Origin: Triticum aestivum | Taxonomy: Eukaryota > Streptophyta > Magnoliopsida > Poales > Poaceae | Direction of reading: 5' to 3' | DNA length: 64,000 bases | Assembly (NCBI RefSeq): GCF_018294505.1 | Contig: NC_057797.1 | Location: forward strand, 122,765,116-122,829,115 | In this document: positions 1 through 10,072 of the stretch, one piece after another | How positions within the stretch are numbered: position 1 is the stretch's first letter | Layout of the letters: each line of letters begins with the position of its first letter | Translations under genes and position numbers: made by a program | The notes under the pieces: generated by a model | Told to the model about the DNA's origin: nothing | Seen by the model: the letters and a program-made list of their open reading frames with translations, nothing else | Database searches by the model: none

Positions 1-650
1 CGGTATGTTACTTGCCCGAGATTCGATCGTCCGTATCTCAATACCTAGTTCAATCTCATTACCGACAAGTCTCTTTACTCATTCTGTAATGCAACATCCC
101 ATAACTAACTCATTAGTCACATTGCTTGCAAGGCTTATAGTGATGTGCATTACCGAGAGGGCCTAGAGATACCTCTCCGATACATGGAGTGAAAAATCCT
201 AATCTCGATCTATGCCAACTCAAAAAACACCATCGGAGACACCTGTAGAGCATCTTTATAGTCACCCAGTTATGTTGTGACGTTTGATAGCACACTAAGT
301 GTTCCTCCGGTATTCGGGAGTTGCATAATCTTATAGTCATAGGAACATGTATAAGTTATGAAGAAAGCAATAGCCACAAACTAAACTCATCGTGCTAAGC
401 TAACAGATGGGTCAAGTCAATCACCGTTAATCAAATTACAACTCTTTGTCCATGGCTAGGAAACTTAACCATCTTTGATTAACTAGCTAGTCAAGTAGAG
501 GCATACTAGTGACACTCAGTTTGTCTATGTATTCACACATGTACTAAGTTTCTGGTTAATACAATTCTAGCATGAATAATAAACTTTTATCATGATATAA
601 GGAAATATAAATAACAACTTTATTATTGCCTCTAGGGCATATTTCCTTGA
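1..650 (-). repeat. 3' LTR of element A (partial)
   Basis: This matches 18467-19141 nearly base for base, apart from roughly 25 bp missing near 418-424. The window opens inside the LTR, so its outer end and target-site duplication are not visible. The inner edge is at 650, next to the polypurine tract. There the LTR begins (minus strand) TCAAGGAAATATGCC rather than the usual TGTTGGAAATATGCC, so the canonical TG dinucleotide is absent. Confidence 0.85.
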
Positions 651-665
651 GTCTCCCCCTTGCAC
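651..665 (-). other. Polypurine tract of element A
   Basis: The minus strand reads GTGCAAGGGGGAGAC immediately before the 3' LTR. It is the expected plus-strand DNA primer of an Angela/BARE-type element, in the expected position. The same 15 bases occur at 19142-19156 next to the second LTR. Confidence 0.8.
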
Positions 666-1020
666 TAGAGTCAATAATCTAGTTCACATTGTCATGTGAT
701 TTCACACCAATAGTTCACATCTTCATGTGACTAATACCCAAATGGTTCACTAGAGTCAATAATCTAGTTCACATCTCTATGTGATTAATACCCAAAGAGT
801 GATCATGTTTTGCTTTTGAGAGAAGTTTAGTCTACGGGTCTACAACATTCAGATCCACATGTATTGTTCACATCTTCATGTGACTAATACCCAAAGGGTT
901 TACTAGAGTCACTAATCTAGTTCACATCTCTATGTTATTAATACCCAAAGAGTGATCATGTTTTGCTTGTGGGAGAAGTTTAGTCTACAGGTCTGCAACA
1001 TTCAGATCCGTATGTATTTC
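663..1020. repeat. Imperfect tandem duplication beside the PPT of element A
   Basis: The motif ACTAGAGTCAATAATCTAG followed by TTCACAT occurs three times (near 663, 745 and 900). The last two copies head a direct duplication of about 155 bp that also contains AATACCCAAAGAGTGATCATG. The same arrangement is present in copy B at 19154-19512, so the duplication predates the A/B tandem. It is non-coding and lies between the RNase H remnant and the PPT. Confidence 0.75.
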
Positions 1021-2757
1021 ACAAATTTCTATGTCTACAATACTCTGCACGGAGCTACTCTAGCTAATTGCTCCCACTTTCAATATGTATCCAGATCGAG
1101 ACATAGAGTCATCTATATCAATGTAAAAAGCTTGCATCGACGTAACTCTTTATGACAAACTCCTTTATCACCTCCATAACCGAGAATTATTTCCTTAGTC
1201 CTCTAAGGATAATTTTGACCGTTGTCCAGTGATCTACTCCTAGATCACTATTGCATTCCCTTACCAAAATCATGCTAAGGTATACAATAGGACTGGTATA
1301 CAGCATAGCATGCTTTATAGAACCTATGACTGAGGCATAGGGAATGACTTCTCATTCTCTTTCTATTTTCTGACATGGCCGGGTTTTGAGTCTTTACTCA
1401 ACTTCACACCAACACAAACAAGAACTCCTTCTTTGACTGTTCCATTTTGAATTATTTCAAAATCTTGTCAAGGTATTACTCATTGAAAAATCTTATCAAG
1501 CGTCTTGATCTATCTCTATAGATCTTGATGCTCAATGTGTAAGCAGCTTCACCGAAGTCTTCCTTCGAAAAAATTCTTATTCAAGTATCCTTTTATGCTA
1601 TCCAGAAATTTAGTATCATTTACGATCAACAATATGTCATCCACATATAATATCAGAAATGCTATAGAGCTCCCACTCACTTTTCTTGTAAATAGATGCT
1701 TCTCCAGAAGTCTGTATAAAACTATATGCTTTGATCAACTCATCAAAGCGTATATTCCAACTCTGAGATGCTTGCACCAGTCCATAGATGGATCGCTGGA
1801 GCTTGCACACTTTGTTAGCACCTTTAGGATTGACAAAACTTTCTTGTTATATCATATACAACTCTTCTTTAAAAATCCATTAAGGAATGCAGTTTTGACA
1901 TCCATTTGCCAGATTCCATAAAATATGGCAATTGCTAACATGATTCGGAAAGACTTAAGCATCGCTACGAGTGAGAAAATCTCATCATAGTCAACACCTT
2001 GTACTTGACGAAAAACCTTTTTGCAACAATTTGAGCTTTGTAGATAGTAACACTACTATCACCGTCTGTGTTCCTCTTGCAGATACGTTTATTCTCAATG
2101 GCTCGCCGATCATTGGGAAAGTCAATCAAAGTCCATACTTTGTTCTTTATACATGGATCCCATCTCAGATTTCATGGCCTTAAGCCATTTCGTGGAATCT
2201 GGGCTCATCATCGCTTCCTCGTAGTTCATAGGTTCATCATGGTCTAGTAACATGACTTCCAGAAAGGATTACCGTACCACTCTGGTGCGACCCATACTCT
2301 GGTTGTCCTATGAGGTTCGGTAGTAACTTGATCTGAAGTTTCATGATCATCATCATTAGCTTCCTCACTAATTGGCGTAGAAATCACTAGAACTGATGTA
2401 TGTGATGAACTACTTTCCAATTCGGGAGAAGGTACAATTACCTCATCAAGTTCTACATTTCTCCCATTCACTTCTTTCGAGAGAAACTTCTTATCTAGAA
2501 AGGATCCACTCTTAGCAACAAATATCTTGCCTTCGGATCTGGGATAGAAGGTGTACCCAATAGTTTCCTTTGGGTATCCTATGAAGACGCATTTCTCCGA
2601 TTTGGGTTCGAGCTTATTAGGTTGAAACTTTTTCACATAAGCATCATAGCCCCAAACTTTAAGAAATGACAGCTTAGGTTTCTTGCTAAACCACAATTCA
2701 TGTGGTGACGTCTCAACGGATTTAGATGGTGCCCTATTTAACGTGAATGTAGCTATC
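1014..2757 (-). pseudogene. Copia pol remnant of element A: integrase C-terminus, RT, RNase H
   Basis: On the minus strand, 2757-2244 is open and encodes the integrase C-terminal region and linker (ELWFSKKPKLSFLKVWGYDA, then a Ser/Glu-rich linker). RT follows: WQMDVKTAFLNG is encoded by 1876-1911, including the first catalytic Asp, and YVDD by 1636-1647. The RNase H part (about 1014-1300) is recognisable only in fragments and carries stops and frameshifts. The open linker segment is joined to the integrase core at 10073-10308 once the CACTA insertion is removed. The enzymes would reverse-transcribe and integrate the element; this copy cannot make them. Confidence 0.8.
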
Positions 2758-2760
2758 TCT

Positions 2761-3085
2761 CACTACTGGAATCAGCTACTTTGCCATCTTCCAGCTCTTT
2801 GTCGTCAGCTAGCAGACGGCAAAGAATCTCTTTGCCATCAGCTACCAAAAAGCAGAAAGGCAAAGAACTGCCTGATGGCAAAGACCTAATTTGCCATCAG
2901 CCAGTTCTTTGCCGTCGGCTAGCAGACGGCAAAGATTCTTTGCCGTCGGCTAGCGGACGGCAAAGAGGGAGGGGCCCCACTGACGAGCTGCTAAAAAAAA
3001 CTAACGGCCCCCCTCTTTGCCGTCCGCTAGCGGATGGCAAAGAGCAAAAAGGCGGACGGCAAAGAGGGAGGGCCCCACTAACATT
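2761..3085. repeat. Left subterminal repeat region of the CACTA element
   Basis: Many direct and inverted copies of CTTTGCCGTC / GACGGCAAAG occur, often arranged as short hairpins (for example around 2904-2935 and 3016-3045). Subterminal repeats of this kind are the transposase-binding sites of CACTA elements. The TTTGCCGTC core is typical of a widespread Triticeae CACTA group. Confidence 0.9.
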
Positions 3086-3099
3086 AACGGCCTCCCCAC

Positions 3100-3360
3100 C
3101 CCGCCCCTCTCTCTCTCTTTCTCTCCCCAGTTACTCGTCGCCGCCCCGTCGCCCCACCACCCCGCCGCCGCCCCAGCGCCCCCCCCCCCCCGCCCCGTCG
3201 CCCCACCACCCCGCCGCCGCCCCGGCGCCCCGTCGCCCCCGCCGCCCTGCCGTCTGGGCGCCGCCACGCCCCGGTGCCCCGCCGCCCCGGCCGGGCCTGG
3301 CCCCGTCGCCACTGCCGCCGCCCCAGGCCGCCCCGCCCCCCTCCTCCACCCAGGTGAGCT
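3100..3360. repeat. C-rich low-complexity tract
   Basis: Very C/G-rich sequence dominated by CCGCC and CCCGCC runs. It is open in several frames on both strands only because stop codons are rare at this composition. A T-rich stretch made of TTTAGTTTTAGG-like units follows to about 3544. I see no gene in it. Confidence 0.7.
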
Positions 3361-3544
3361 CTCTACCTCCTTTTTTTTTCCTTTTTCTGTTTTTTTAGTT
3401 TTAGGTTTATGTTTAGTTTAGATTTAGTTTTAGTTTTAGGATTAGTTTTAGGTTTATAGGTTTTGTTTTAGTTTAGTTTTAGGTTTAGATTTAGTTTTTT
3501 TCCTTTTTCTGTTTTTTAGTTTTAGGTTTAGGTTTAGTTTAGTT

Positions 3545-3775
3545 TTAGGAAAGAAGAAGAAGAGAAAAAGAGGAGAGGAGAAGAAGAAGAGGAGGAGGAG
3601 GAGGAGAAGAAAAAAGAAGAAGAGGAAGAAGAAGAAGAAGAAAGAGGAGAGGAGGAGAAGAAGAAGAGGAAAAAGGAAAGGAGGAAGAAGAAGAAGAAGA
3701 AGAAGAAGAAGAAGGAAAAAAGGAAGAAAAGGAAGAAGAGGAAGAAGAAGAAAAGGAAAAAAGAAAAAAAAAACG
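3545..3775. repeat. Polypurine GAA/GGA microsatellite
   Basis: About 230 bp of almost pure purines on the plus strand, mostly GAA, GAG and AAG triplets. It directly precedes the CCCGAC minisatellite. Long purine mirror-like tracts can form triplex DNA; here it lies in the 5' non-coding part of the CACTA element. Confidence 0.9.
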
Positions 3776-3958
3776 ACCCGACATGGTACCTAGACCCCGA
3801 CCCGGCACCCCGATACGACACCCTGACCCCGACCCGGCACCCCGACACGACACCCCGACCCCGAGACCCCGACCCCGACACCCCGACCCCGAGACCCCGA
3901 GACCCCGACCCCGACACCCTGACCCCGAGACCCCGAGACCCCGACCCCGACACCCCGT

Positions 3959-3991
<33 letters not shown>

Positions 3992-4205
3992 GACAGCCCG
4001 ACCCCGACACCCCGACCCCGACCCCCCGAGCCTGACCCGACATCCCGACCCCGAGCCTGACCCGACACCCTGACCCCGACACCACACCCCGACCCCGAAA
4101 CAACACCCCGACACCGACCCGGCACCCCGACCCCCCGACCCCAAAACAGCACCCCGACCCCGACACGGCACCCCGACACCGACAGGACACCCCGACCCCC
4201 GACAC
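3776..4205. repeat. CCCCGA-type minisatellite (about 430 bp)
   Basis: Degenerate tandem array built from CCCCGA, CCCGAC, CACCCCGA and GAGACCCCGA units. It lies within the CACTA element, upstream of the transposase remnant. The apparent ORFs on both strands are by-products of the array and were not called. Confidence 0.9.
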
Positions 4206-4560
4206 CTCCCGAAAATGTGTTCTTTAGCCTTCCAGAGGCCGACGGAGTCATATATTTGTGAATTATTAGTTAGGTCATATGTTTTTCGATTTTGTTATGA
4301 AAAACATCATATATAATTGTGTTGATCGTGTAGTTTTAAATGTGCAGTTGTTTTATCGCTGCGAGGTTTGGTGTTCGACGACCTCGCCGTGCGTTTGATG
4401 AGCTCTGCCCCTTCGTTCATGGGTGAGAACAAATGACAAGTCCTCCTCCCCCATTAATTATTTGATCTATTCCGATGAAACTTGATTGCTAGCTATATAT
4501 GTGTCTTCAATCATCAGTATGCGTAACCAATATGTGTCTCCCGTTCGAAAGCGTCATAGT

Positions 4561-4590
4561 TATAAATATGCATGCATTTGCATATTTATA
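4561..4590. repeat. Perfect 12-bp inverted repeat
   Basis: TATAAATATGCA (4561-4572) is followed after 6 bp by its exact reverse complement (4579-4590). It is AT-rich and sits just upstream of the first transposase-remnant exon. It may be chance, an intronic hairpin, or a footprint; the sequence does not decide. Confidence 0.7.
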
Positions 4591-4599
4591 ACCTTGATT

Positions 4600-5593
4600 C
4601 TTTTGAATTGTCCAACGCTATCCATGGACAACCCGAGTATGAGCTTCTCGCAAAGCAAGGAGGCGGCTATCCCGGTTTCATCTCTTGGTTCAAACAAACG
4701 GTAATTTCTATTAGACAATTTCATTTCATTCGCTAATTTGTGCATAATGCAACAATCCTTTCATATTAAACTTGTAGGCTAATTCAGAGTCTATGGACGC
4801 CGAATTGAGACAAGTCGCTAATGGTTTTGACTATAAGGTCCGTTCATTTGACAAGTACGACCTCAACGGGTATCGCTTTCGTACCTATGGCAAAGAGCTA
4901 TCTATGGCCGACCGAAAGTCTACAAATTGTTGTGTATCTGCTATCGGCGAAGGAGGTACCGAGTATTATGGGAGAGTTGAAGCAATTTATGAACTTCTGT
5001 TCTATGGTGAAAACCCACCGAATGTCGTAGTCTTCAAATGTTATTGGTTTCAGCCGAAGGAGACTAGAAGGACTCATGAACATATAGGGCTAGTTGAAAT
5101 CAACCAAAGCACCCATTTAGATGTTCCTGATGCCTATATTACGGCTCAACAGGCGACCCAAGTATTCTATCTACCGTGGGCCTGCCAAACTAATCCAAAT
5201 CTGAAAGGTTGGGATGTCATTTATGAAGTGTCGCCACATGCTAGACTTTCTCCCCCAAAGGAAGAGGATTATGAACCTCACATTAACCCAGACACATATG
5301 AAGGAGAATTCTTCCAAGAGACACGTCTTTCCAAAAAGCATTTCAAGAACCGCTATACTTCACCCCAAAACATTGAAGTAGACAGCGATAATGAATCCGA
5401 CATCACCCCAGAGGAGGAACAAGAAGAGCCGGAACAAGAAGAGGTTACTGCTGCGGATGACCTGTCAATGCTTGACCAAATACGTCAAGGTGGCCTTGCA
5501 CATGTTGATGCCAATGAACCCTATGAGCCCATCATTGATTATAGTGATGATGATGATTATGCATTTATTGATGATACTGATCGAGATTATTAG
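4600..5593 (+). pseudogene. CACTA TNP2 transposase remnant: DUF4216 end only
   Basis: Two exons remain. The first runs to 4700 and contains YELLAKQGGGYPGFISWFK, matching the region just before DUF4216 in TNP2 transposases; its start near 4600 is uncertain. The second is 4778-5593, between an AG acceptor and a TAG stop, phase 0. It carries the DUF4216 signature: NGYRFRTYGKE, a GEGGTEYYGRVEAIYELLFYG-like segment and VVVFKCYWF, then a Glu/Asp-rich tail ending DDDDYAFIDDTDRDY. The catalytic transposase domain that should precede it is missing; upstream are only simple repeats. From 4793 the second exon is an uninterrupted 266 codons, so a small acidic DUF4216 protein is possible but unproven. Confidence 0.75.
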
Positions 5594-5835
5594 TAGTGTC
5601 AGGTATTCAATTTTTTTATGTTGTACTTGATGATGATACACTTAAGTGATATACATATTATTATTCATGTCGGTACCTTTTTTATGTTGTACTAATTTCA
5701 TTTATTCTTTGTCATGGCAGGTGTTGAAAGATAGTGGGCGCTGGTCGGGAGCGCGCCGAGGCCCCTTCTTTGTCGGCGCGTGGTGCGAGGTCTTCCATTC
5801 CACACGCACCTCTGCGCCGAGTGTTGCTGGACTGT

Positions 5836-8226
5836 ATGGCGACACCGCCGGGCCCTTCTTCGTCGACCGCGGTGCCCAGCAGGGGACGAGGTAAGAAGAA
5901 GAGAGGAGGTGGAGCACGTGGTCGCGGGAGAGGAGGTAGGGTGACTCTTACGGTGCCTTCCTCGCCGCCGCCCCCAGCTGTTTCACCCGAGCACGTGACT
6001 GTTAGGGTGGACTCGTCTGAGGAGGAGGCTGCACGGACTCCGGTCCATGAGCCTTCGGCCCACAGGTCTTCGGCCCACGAGCCTCGGGTCGACGGGCCTT
6101 TGACCCACGAGGCTTGGGCCCACGATAGCTCGGAGGAGCACACGTCTAGATGGGGTACCTGGTCGGGTTAGCCTGAGGAGCCGAGTGGCCACGCTGATGA
6201 CAGCGGGGAGCCGACTGATGAGGAGGGGGAGGAGGGGGGCAACGTCTACCAGCATGGTGCTACACGGCTCCCATCCGTGCCGGCGACCCGCGAGCAGAGG
6301 TGGTTGATTTTCCCTGATGGGGAGAGGTAAGTGCATTTAATCTTTTTGTACCTTCTGCATTCACGTTTCTTCAAATAACTGATGTGTTGGCCTTGTCATG
6401 CTGCAGGGGTTGGGACCACCATGAAAGTGTCCGCCAGCCCAACTCCGTCCTTGGAGTTCTGATTCGGCAAAACTTCCCGGGGTTTGTCACGTTGCCTGGT
6501 GAGGGTCGGCTTCTAGAGATTGGATTGACTTGGGAGCACTCCTTGGCTGCCCCGGCCCCGCCGAGTGAGATTATTGACGGTGTCTTGTGCAAGACATGGG
6601 CAGACGTCGTGATCAGAACGTTCTGGGTAATTGCTCCTTTACACAATTAAAAATCTTCAACTAGCTAGTTATTAATTGTACTAATCAATATTGTCTCATT
6701 TGATTGCAGACATTCTACAGGTGTGAGGAGGGATACGAGGAGGAGGCGGATCATGTTATCCACAAGGAGTGCAAGTGCCTACTTCAGAACTTACGGCATG
6801 AGGTTTGGGTGCAGGCTGTTTGAGACTACTACGCCGGGCGTGGTATCAAGAAGCCCAAGCAGGAGTGCCGCGATAAGTTCTTGAGTAAGGAGAAGTACAT
6901 GAAGGTAATTCTTAAGGCCTTGTACTTACTTCCTTCATTTAGTAATTCATAGCCGTAGCGCTCAAGTTTCTATTTGCTAACTTAGGCCCCTCCGAGATGG
7001 TGTGCGGATCGGATGGATTGTTGGGAGGTGTTGGTCAATGCGTGGTGCTCAAAAGAATGGCTGGCCACCCACAAAGAGGCCAAGGACAAACGTGCCCAAA
7101 TGGAAGGTGTGCCACACCACCAAGGCAGCTCCAACTTATTTCAGTACGGGCGGAACTGGGTATGTGGTTTGCTTCATGATTCATGCAATTCATTCATCAT
7201 GCTAGCTTTAGCCCTTTAATTACTAATTTACTTTGTTTCTCTCTTTCAGGCACGCTACAATAAGGCGGATAAGGTGCCAGAGGTGTACGACCTGTATGCC
7301 ATGGCCCACACTGGCCCTTACAAGAAAGTCAAGGCATTCTCTGCGTCTGACCTCGATGATCCAAAGAACTTCACCAACATCTCCGCCCACGACAAGCTCG
7401 TGCAATATAGAGATCAGGGGAAGGCGAGGAAAGGGGAGGACTTTAACCCGAGCCAGGGTCCCATTGATACAGAGCTGCTGATGATATCTGGTGGCGGGAG
7501 GTCCCATGGCTCCATAGCCATGGGAGATGGACTTATCCGTTGTCCTAGCACTCTCCCGGAGATCAAGGCGCGCCAGTCGAGCTCCGCTCCTGAGATAAGG
7601 CCTCGTGAACGGCCAGTCCAACTCGCCTTCAAGGTTAGTTATACGTACTCAGCTATCTTTCTCCATTACATTGTGTGCGCTTCCATCAATGATTACAAAT
7701 GGTCATGTGAGTGGTGTTGCAGGCTGCTATACAGAGTGAGAGAGATAGAACGGAGAAACTTCTGGCGGAGGCGGCGGAGAGGCAGCGGGAGTTGGAGGAG
7801 AGGACGACAAAGATGTTGGAGGAGGAGAGGGCACGGAATGACATGCAGGCAAGGGCCATGTACGAGCTCCTTGTGGTAAGTTTCTTCTGCAGATTACTTG
7901 CTAGTCTTAACATTTGAGTCTCATTACTAACTAGTATGACTCTGTTGTGAAAACCAAATGTGCAGTCTGTGTGCGAGAAGTCCGGTCAGACCGCTCCGCC
8001 GATGCCAGTGATTGCTCCTGGGAGCACGGTGAGTTTAATTTGAATGGACATTACTTGCTAGTCTTAACATTTGAGTGTCATAATGCTAACGAGACATTGG
8101 AAATGATCTTTGGTGCAGCTTAACTCCAGAAACGCATCGCACGATCCTTCTCCAGCTACCGGCGCGAGCCAGCCCGCTCCTTCTCCAGCTACCGGCGCGA
8201 GCCAGCCCGCTCCTACACCTCCGTGA
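5836..8226 (+). pseudogene. CACTA accessory gene (plant transposase Ptta/En/Spm family), 8 exons, two in-frame stops
   Basis: Splice sites give exons 5836-6326, 6407-6626, 6710-6904, 6986-7159, 7250-7633, 7723-7875, 7966-8028 and 8119-8226, all with GT-AG introns. They sum to 1788 nt, exactly 596 codons including the final TGA. The N-terminus is Arg/Gly-rich, then Ser/Glu-rich. Exons 3-5 hold the conserved domain (EVWVQAV, KEWLATHKEAKDKRAQ, YNKADKVPEVYDLYAMAH), as in the second gene of plant En/Spm elements. Exon 6 is a charged coiled coil (RTEKLLAEAAERQRELEERT). Exon 8 contains a duplicated 11-residue unit, PSPATGASQPA. Codon 112 (6169-6171, TAG) and codon 275 (6821-6823, TGA) are stops within otherwise intact frame. 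5836 is the first ATG in frame. The intron before 5721 would place this transcript directly downstream of the DUF4216 gene. Confidence 0.75.
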
Positions 8227-8231
8227 TCACG

Positions 8232-9225
8232 GTAAGTTTCTCTAGTGTTTTGCTTAACAAATGCATAAAGACCTAGACTTAGCTTTATTTCCTCCAATAT
8301 GCTTACCATAATGACCTAGAGTTAGCTTCTTTTCCTCCAAAATGACTTAATAAGCTTACTGACCTCATAAACCATCCATTCTACCTAAGTTAGCTCTAAA
8401 ATGACTCATTTTAGCTTAGTTAGCTTACAAGTGATCCAATTTATCCAAGTTAGCTCTAAAATGACCCATTTTACGTAGATTAGCTCCTAAATGATCCATT
8501 TTACCTATGTTAGCTTTAAAATGACCCATTTCACCTAGGTTAGCTCCAAAATGACCCATTTCACCTAGGTTAGCTCCAAAATGACCCATTTCACCTAAGT
8601 TAGCTCAAAAACGATCCATTTTACCTTAGTTAGCTCAAAAACGTGGCATTTCACCTTAGTTAGCTCATAAACAACCCATTTCAACTAAGTTAGCTCCAAA
8701 ATGATCAATTTCACCTAGGTTAGCTCATAAACGACCCATTTCACCTAGGTTACCTCATAAATGACCCATTTGACCTAGGTTAGCTCATAAATGACCCATT
8801 TCACCTAGGTTAGCTCATAAACAACCTATTTCACCTAGGTTAGCTCATAAACGACCCATTTCACCTAGGTTTGCTCATAAACGACTCATTTCACCTAACT
8901 TAGCTCATAAACGACCCATTTCACCTAGGTTTGCTCATAAACGACTCATTTCACCTAGGTTTGCTCATAAAGGACCCATTTCACCTAGGTTTGCTCATAA
9001 ACGACCCATTTCACCTAACTTAGCTCCAAAATGATCCATTTCACCTAGGATAGCTCATAAACTACCCATTTCACCTAGGTTAGCTCATAAACGATACATT
9101 TCACCTAAGTTAGCTAATATATGGCATATACTTCTTCTTCTAGTCTTCTTCTTCTATTCTTTTTCTTCTAGTCTAATTCTTCTTCTAGTCTTCTTTTTCT
9201 AACTTTCTTATTTGTCATTTTGCAG
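8232..9225 (+). other. Probable 3'-UTR intron of the CACTA accessory gene
   Basis: A consensus donor (GGTAAGT) follows the stop codon by a few bases, and a pyrimidine-rich TTTTGCAG acceptor ends at 9225. The intron therefore contains the whole 30-bp minisatellite. The following exon (from 9226) shows no conserved coding sequence. This is inferred from splice signals only. Confidence 0.5.
8341..9120 (+). repeat. 30-bp minisatellite, about 26 units
   Basis: Unit: ACCCATTTCACCTAGGTTAG followed by CTCATAAACG, repeating with exact 30-bp periodicity for about 22 units from 8461, with about four more diverged units before it. Units differ by scattered substitutions and there are no unique spacers between them. 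Sequence flanking on the right (9121-9225) is CTTCTTCTAGT-rich. Confidence 0.95.
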
Positions 9226-9529
9226 GTTTCATTCACTTCACGGAAGCCAGCTTCCTATGATGGATTGCTTGCTTTTTCCTGTTTTTTCCTTTGATGCACT
9301 TCTTGTATTCTGCTCGCTTGCTATGATGAAACTTTGCATATTGTAATATGTATGGATCGATGGAACTATGTGCAACCTACTATGTATGTATGGATGGATA
9401 TATATGTGCTGGATATTTATTATGTTGGATATATATGTGCTGGATATTTATGTGATGGATATATATGTGCTGTGAAATATTTGTTGTGATAATTGTTGGA
9501 TATAAGAAAAACAGAACAAAAAAGAGGCA

Positions 9530-10069
9530 GTGCAGGCTCTTTGCCGTCCGCGGCAGACGGAAAAGACCCCTTTGCCGTCGGTGGCAGACGGCAAAGGGGG
9601 CACGTGGCGCCCACCTGTGCTTCCTGGGGATGGACCATTTGGCCAATTTGCCTACCGTGGCGGACGGCAAAGCCAAGCTGATGGCAAAGACTTTGCCTTT
9701 GCCGTCCACCGGGCGGACGGCAAAAAAGAGCGGGCGCTGATGTATAGCTGACGTTGTCTGGCAGACGGCAAAGAGGCGCTCAAATTTGCCGTCCGCTAGC
9801 GGACGGCAAAGGCTGCCGTTAGCCGCCTAACGGAGTGACGCTGGCGGACGTGCAACATTTTGCCGTCCCCCTCTTTGCCGTCAGCTGCTGTAGGCAAAGG
9901 GTTCTTTGCCGTCCATCATAAAAAGCCGACGGCAAAGGACCTGTTTGCCGACCCTATCTTTGCCGTCACTGTTTGCCGTCCGCCGCGGACGGCAAAGTGC
10001 TTTGCCATCTGCCGTCCCTGCCTTTGCCGTCCGCCATGGCAGACGGCAAAGTACTGGATTCCTGTAGTG
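9530..10069. repeat. Right subterminal repeat region and TIR of the CACTA element
   Basis: Dense inverted pairs of TTTGCCGTC and GACGGCAAA, many forming near-perfect hairpins (for example 9781-9811 and 10020-10050). The terminal inverted repeat ends at 10069. Between the accessory gene and this region (9226-9529) I see only AT-rich sequence with repeated GGATATATATGTGCTGGA-like units. Confidence 0.9.
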
Positions 10070-10072
10070 TCT

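Larger units (their letters stand above)
2761..10069 (+). mobile_element. Complete CACTA (En/Spm) DNA transposon inserted in element A
   Basis: The left end reads CACTACTGGAATC and the right end, in reverse complement, CACTACAGGAATCC. Both run into TACTTTGCC. The element is flanked by the 3-bp target-site duplication TCT (2758-2760 and 10070-10072), as expected for CACTA transposons. Removing 7309 bp plus 3 bp restores a continuous integrase reading frame in the host Copia element. The interior holds, left to right: subterminal repeats, simple-sequence tracts, a remnant of the TNP2 transposase gene (its DUF4216 end only), an 8-exon accessory gene, a minisatellite, and the right subterminal repeats. 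The catalytic transposase core is absent, so this is a non-autonomous derivative. Confidence 0.95.

Noticed and set aside
113..340. 75-codon minus ORF in the Copia LTR (also 56056-56316)
   Set aside because: It is part of LTR sequence recurring in all Angela-like LTRs; no protein is known from this region.
1535..1921. Plus-strand ORFs at 952-1155, 1535-1921, 1971-2183 and their copies at 19443-20667
   Set aside because: Antisense shadows of the minus-strand RT/RNase H remnants.
2781..3421. Overlapping Pro/Ala/Gly-rich ORFs of 100-200 codons on both strands
   Set aside because: They lie in C-rich low-complexity and CACTA subterminal repeats; openness follows from composition and no conserved domain is present.
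3534..4251. Gly/Val/Ser-rich ORFs through the CCCCGA array and purine tract
   Set aside because: Pure translation of simple repeats, open in several frames at once.
8341..9120. CRISPR-like array
   Set aside because: 30-bp units are contiguous with no unique spacers, and the context is a plant transposon intron.
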